Shown piece by piece: positions 34,611 through 36,654 of a DNA stretch of 36,654 nt. The notes below the pieces were generated by a model. That model was not told the DNA's origin, searched no databases, and was given only the letters and a program-made list of their open reading frames with translations. The stretch covers positions 21,118 through 57,771 of the forward strand of contig MGYS01000009.1 of NCBI GenBank assembly GCA_001802565.1, read 5' to 3'. Made by a program: the position numbers and the translations under genes. This stretch comes from Gammaproteobacteria bacterium RIFCSPLOWO2_02_FULL_57_10 (lineage in GTDB: Bacteria > Pseudomonadota > Gammaproteobacteria > Pseudomonadales > Pseudohongiellaceae). How positions within the stretch are numbered: the first letter of the stretch is position 1; every line of letters begins with the position of its first letter.

Positions 34611-35590
34611 GGCACATTCCTCATGAGCACTTCATGCTTGAGGGTGACCACATCGCCCTGGTCCGTGAAATTGAGATTCAGGGAGATGATCGCGTTGCGG
34701 CGCAAACTTTGCTCGACCAGCGCAAACGGCTCAAGATCGAGGGTAGCGTTGTCAAGACGATCGGTGATCAGGTCACGACCGTCAACGGCGTTGTCCGGCA
34801 AGCAGGCGACTGTATCAGGATCACACTGCGTTGCGCGAAACCCGTAGTTCTCATACCGATATATCTTGTCATCCACCACGCAGAAACTGACAGGGTTGGA
34901 CGCCAGGTACATACGCTGCACGGGCGAGCGGCGCGCGAAACGGAACTCAGAGTCACTGTCCAGGTCGTCTGCACCATCCAGCAGACAAACGGTCGCGCGC
35001 CCCTCTTCATCCGGGTCCATTCCGGCCAGCGCATCGGTGCAGACATCCGTCGGCGGCGTTAAATCGTTGTCATAAGTATCGCGCAGTTTGCCTACTTCCA
35101 CGATCGGGCCCACGCCTGCGGTGGACATGCCGGCATACAGCTCGGCGGTGTCAATCGGGTAGATCACCGCATAAACATTATCTTCGCCCAGGTCCGAGGC
35201 GTCTTCCATCTGCAACGACGGATTGAAATCGATGACCTCGAATCGCGAGCTGCCAACGTCAGTGAACGATGGATTCAGATACGTGGTAACCCCAAGGAAT
35301 GGCACCATCTCCAGACACTGGTTACCATCCACTGCCGCAGTCACACGCACGCTGTTGGGTACGGCGTTGTGCAGCTCCAGCGCCAGCCTGTCGATCACCG
35401 TGCGGCCGGAACTCGCGAGTCGATTGCGATTCGCGCTGGAAGCAAACCCTTCGACAGAGTCTCCGATGAACGAGACTATCCCCATCGCCATGATTGCCGC
35501 CAAGACAATGGTCACCACCATCTCGATGATGGTAAACCCTCTGTGGGAGCGAGCCCTGCTCGCGATTCCTCCGCGCTCCTGTGTACCCAT
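34607..35590 (-). CDS. mshO: MSHA prepilin-like protein MshO
   Basis: This 327-residue prepilin-type protein has a leader of 18 residues, MGTQERGGIASRARSHRG, then the prepilin peptidase site G|FTIIEMV with Glu at mature position 5 and a hydrophobic helix (VVTIVLAAIMAMGIVSFIG). The globular part has the MshO-like CVVDDKIYRYENYGF. The ATG at 35590 overlaps the mshD stop by one base (TGATG), which makes it a better start than an in-frame codon at 35623. Leader residues IASRARSH are encoded by a REP palindrome (35542-35565) that ends two codons before the cleavage site. It probably acts as a minor pilin in the pilus tip or initiation complex. Confidence 0.87.
   Translation of the reverse strand: MGTQERGGIASRARSHRGFTIIEMVVTIVLAAIMAMGIVSFIGDSVEGFASSANRNRLASSGRTVIDRLALELHNAVPNSVRVTAAVDGNQCLEMVPFLGVTTYLNPSFTDVGSSRFEVIDFNPSLQMEDASDLGEDNVYAVIYPIDTAELYAGMSTAGVGPIVEVGKLRDTYDNDLTPPTDVCTDALAGMDPDEEGRATVCLLDGADDLDSDSEFRFARRSPVQRMYLASNPVSFCVVDDKIYRYENYGFRATQCDPDTVACLPDNAVDGRDLITDRLDNATLDLEPFALVEQSLRRNAIISLNLNFTDQGDVVTLKHEVLMRNVP
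35542..35565 (-). repeat. Single REP palindrome inside the mshO leader
   Basis: This 24-bp element (beginning TGTGGGAGCGAGCC on the plus strand) matches the left arm of the REP pair at 18513. It is in frame within the mshO coding region and supplies codons for the basic leader IASRARSH just before the R-G|F cleavage site. Confidence 0.92.
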
Positions 35591-36297
35591 CAGAAATTCG
35601 CCTTGTAGACACTGAACGGCCACCCGCTTTCATTCGTCGGATGCCGAATCGTCACGGTAATCAACTTGGCGTCCTCGGCATTATCCAGATCCGTCTGATC
35701 CGCCTCGACCGGTTCGTCACTGTCCACGCCGAGAAATTCCTCCTCTCCCGCTGCGCCTACTTCCAGATAACGCACCGAAATCTCGACGCTGAAATTCTCG
35801 TAACCCTCGCGCTCCTGACCTTCTGCATCTCGCAACACATTGAAAGGCGCCAGTTGCCCCCACCCTTCGTACAGTTCGTGATAGTCATCGACATCGTCGA
35901 AATCGACGCGATCATCCTCGTCACTGTCAGGCCGCCCGCCAAGTCCATCTTCCGGCCCGAACAGTATCTCGTCGGTACAGTTTGTACGGCACGGTGGAAT
36001 ACCGCGAGGGTTGGATGCATCGTCGAAACGCTTGCCAAAAATTTCATCCAGATAACTCTGTGCAAGTGCCACTGCACGCGTTTCCGTCAGCGTATTCGCA
36101 CTGCTGCGCAACCCATTGGAAATCATTTGCGTAATGCCGACCAGCGCTATGCCCAGAATGACGATTGTGATGACCATTTCAATGATGGTGATACCACGCT
36201 GCCTTACTCTCGATTGTACGCTCTGTGGGAGCGAGCCTGTCCGCGAAAAATCGCTTGCAAGGCAAGCTCCCACAGGACGGAAATTCTTTCTACGCAT
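35590..36297 (-). CDS. mshD: MSHA prepilin-like protein MshD
   Basis: This 235-residue PilV/MshD-like minor prepilin starts at an ATG at 36297, which overlaps the mshC stop by 8 nt. The leader is unusually long (35 residues), ending QRG|ITIIEMVITIVILGIALVG, with Glu at mature position 5 and the usual hydrophobic helix. Ile replaces the more common Phe or Met at position 1. The globular part has RAVALAQSYLDEIFGKRFD and the acidic RVDFDDVDDYHEL typical of MshD, and a Cys pair CRTNC. Leader residues from about 8 to 25 (VGACLASDFSRTGSLPQ) are encoded by a REP pair (36224-36274). Order and overlaps with mshC and mshO support one operon. Confidence 0.88.
   Translation of the reverse strand: MRRKNFRPVGACLASDFSRTGSLPQSVQSRVRQRGITIIEMVITIVILGIALVGITQMISNGLRSSANTLTETRAVALAQSYLDEIFGKRFDDASNPRGIPPCRTNCTDEILFGPEDGLGGRPDSDEDDRVDFDDVDDYHELYEGWGQLAPFNVLRDAEGQEREGYENFSVEISVRYLEVGAAGEEEFLGVDSDEPVEADQTDLDNAEDAKLITVTIRHPTNESGWPFSVYKANF
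36224..36274 (-). repeat. REP pair inside the mshD leader
   Basis: REP arms at 36224-36246 (beginning TGTGGGAGCGAGCC) and 36251-36274 (ending GCTCCCACA) are only 4 bp apart. The whole 51-bp unit is read in frame as 17 codons of the mshD leader without a stop. Confidence 0.92.
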
Positions 36298-36654
36298 CGC
36301 AGTTCCCCGTATAGGCAAAACCTGCCGCAGAAATGCAGATCGACATGACCGGATCGTTGTTCAGACAAATGCGCATACCAGTGGTGACATCGACCGGATA
36401 GGCCGGAGTCCCATCGACAACTCCGCCAATCATGAGATCACCGAGTGCGTCGAATTCAACATGCAGGGGTTTGTCGTCAGTGGCCACGTTGTCGGAATCC
36501 GGTGGAGTGCTGCAACTGGCAAGGACATCAACATCGGCACTCAGGAGGCCCGCTGGGAGTGCCGTTGTCACCGGGCTGATCAAATTGCCGGCGCTGTCTT
36601 CGAGGCTGATCACAAGGTCGTCGCCACTCGGCTGCAGTGTTACCACAACATCCT
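36290..36654 (-). CDS. mshC: MSHA pilin-like protein MshC, C-terminal part (cut by window edge)
   Basis: The frame is open from the window edge to a TAG at 36290-36292; 120 residues are visible, the C-terminal globular part of a pseudopilin-like protein. It has HVEFDALGDLMIGG, a pattern common to FimT/GspH-type minor pilins, and three late cysteines (MRICLNN, MSICIS, GNCDA) besides an earlier one (VLASCST). The pilin signature itself would lie beyond the window. The call as MshC rests on its place immediately before mshD (8-nt overlap), as in the Vibrio msh operon, and is an inference. Confidence 0.65.
   Translation of the reverse strand, partial: DVVVTLQPSGDDLVISLEDSAGNLISPVTTALPAGLLSADVDVLASCSTPPDSDNVATDDKPLHVEFDALGDLMIGGVVDGTPAYPVDVTTGMRICLNNDPVMSICISAAGFAYTGNCDA

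Noticed and set aside
35591-35623. An earlier in-frame start for mshO at 35623
   Set aside because: It would overlap mshD by 34 bp and lengthen the leader; the ATG at 35590 overlapping the mshD stop as TGATG is the usual coupled arrangement.

Overview
The window looks like chromosome of a gammaproteobacterium. The evidence is a glnA-ntrB-ntrC nitrogen block with sigma-54/NtrC control, an MSHA-type pilus operon in the order mshC-D-O-P plus an mshQ-like gene, a ThiI with a C-terminal rhodanese domain, and Pseudomonas-style REP palindromes (TGTGGGAGC...). I cannot name the genus. No tRNA, rRNA, CRISPR array, insertion sequence or phage gene was seen.

Layout. Positions 1-1931 (minus) hold trkH followed by the start of a KdpD-like sensor kinase cut by the window edge. 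Positions 2104-6485 (plus) hold a membrane-fusion protein and an RND efflux permease with overlapping stop and start. Positions 6523-15186 are a signalling island. On the minus strand it has an OmpR-type regulator, a free-standing Hpt protein and a MASE1/CHASE/PAS hybrid kinase. On the plus strand it has a small unknown protein, a PAS/GAF/PAS hybrid kinase and a response regulator with a c-di-GMP phosphodiesterase (EAL) domain. thiI (minus) follows and overlaps the EAL gene tail to tail. Then glnA, ntrB and ntrC (plus) carry a complete set of control sites: two NtrC sites and a sigma-54 promoter before glnA, a terminator after it, then a REP pair, a palindromic NtrC site and a probable second sigma-54 promoter before ntrB.

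Positions 21391-36654 hold the msh pilus operon on the minus strand: mshC (partial), mshD, mshO and mshP, then a small plus-strand membrane-protein gene, then one 12.1-kb gene for a 4040-residue MshQ-like protein. That protein carries a secretion signal, a glycine-rich domain, seven tandem Ig-like repeats of about 99 residues, six Cys-containing beta repeats, DUF11-type domains and a C-terminal DUF6701-like region.

The most unusual signals are these. (1) REP palindromes lie in frame inside the cleavable leader peptides of two adjacent prepilin genes, mshD and mshO. (2) The MshQ-like protein is giant and made of tandem repeats. (3) ntrBC has a probable sigma-54/NtrC promoter of its own, which explains a TTG start for ntrB. 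(4) A two-kinase, one-Hpt, two-output phosphorelay is encoded head to head. (5) A nine-G run lies inside one of the hybrid kinases, where a 1-nt slip in either direction would remove all signalling domains.
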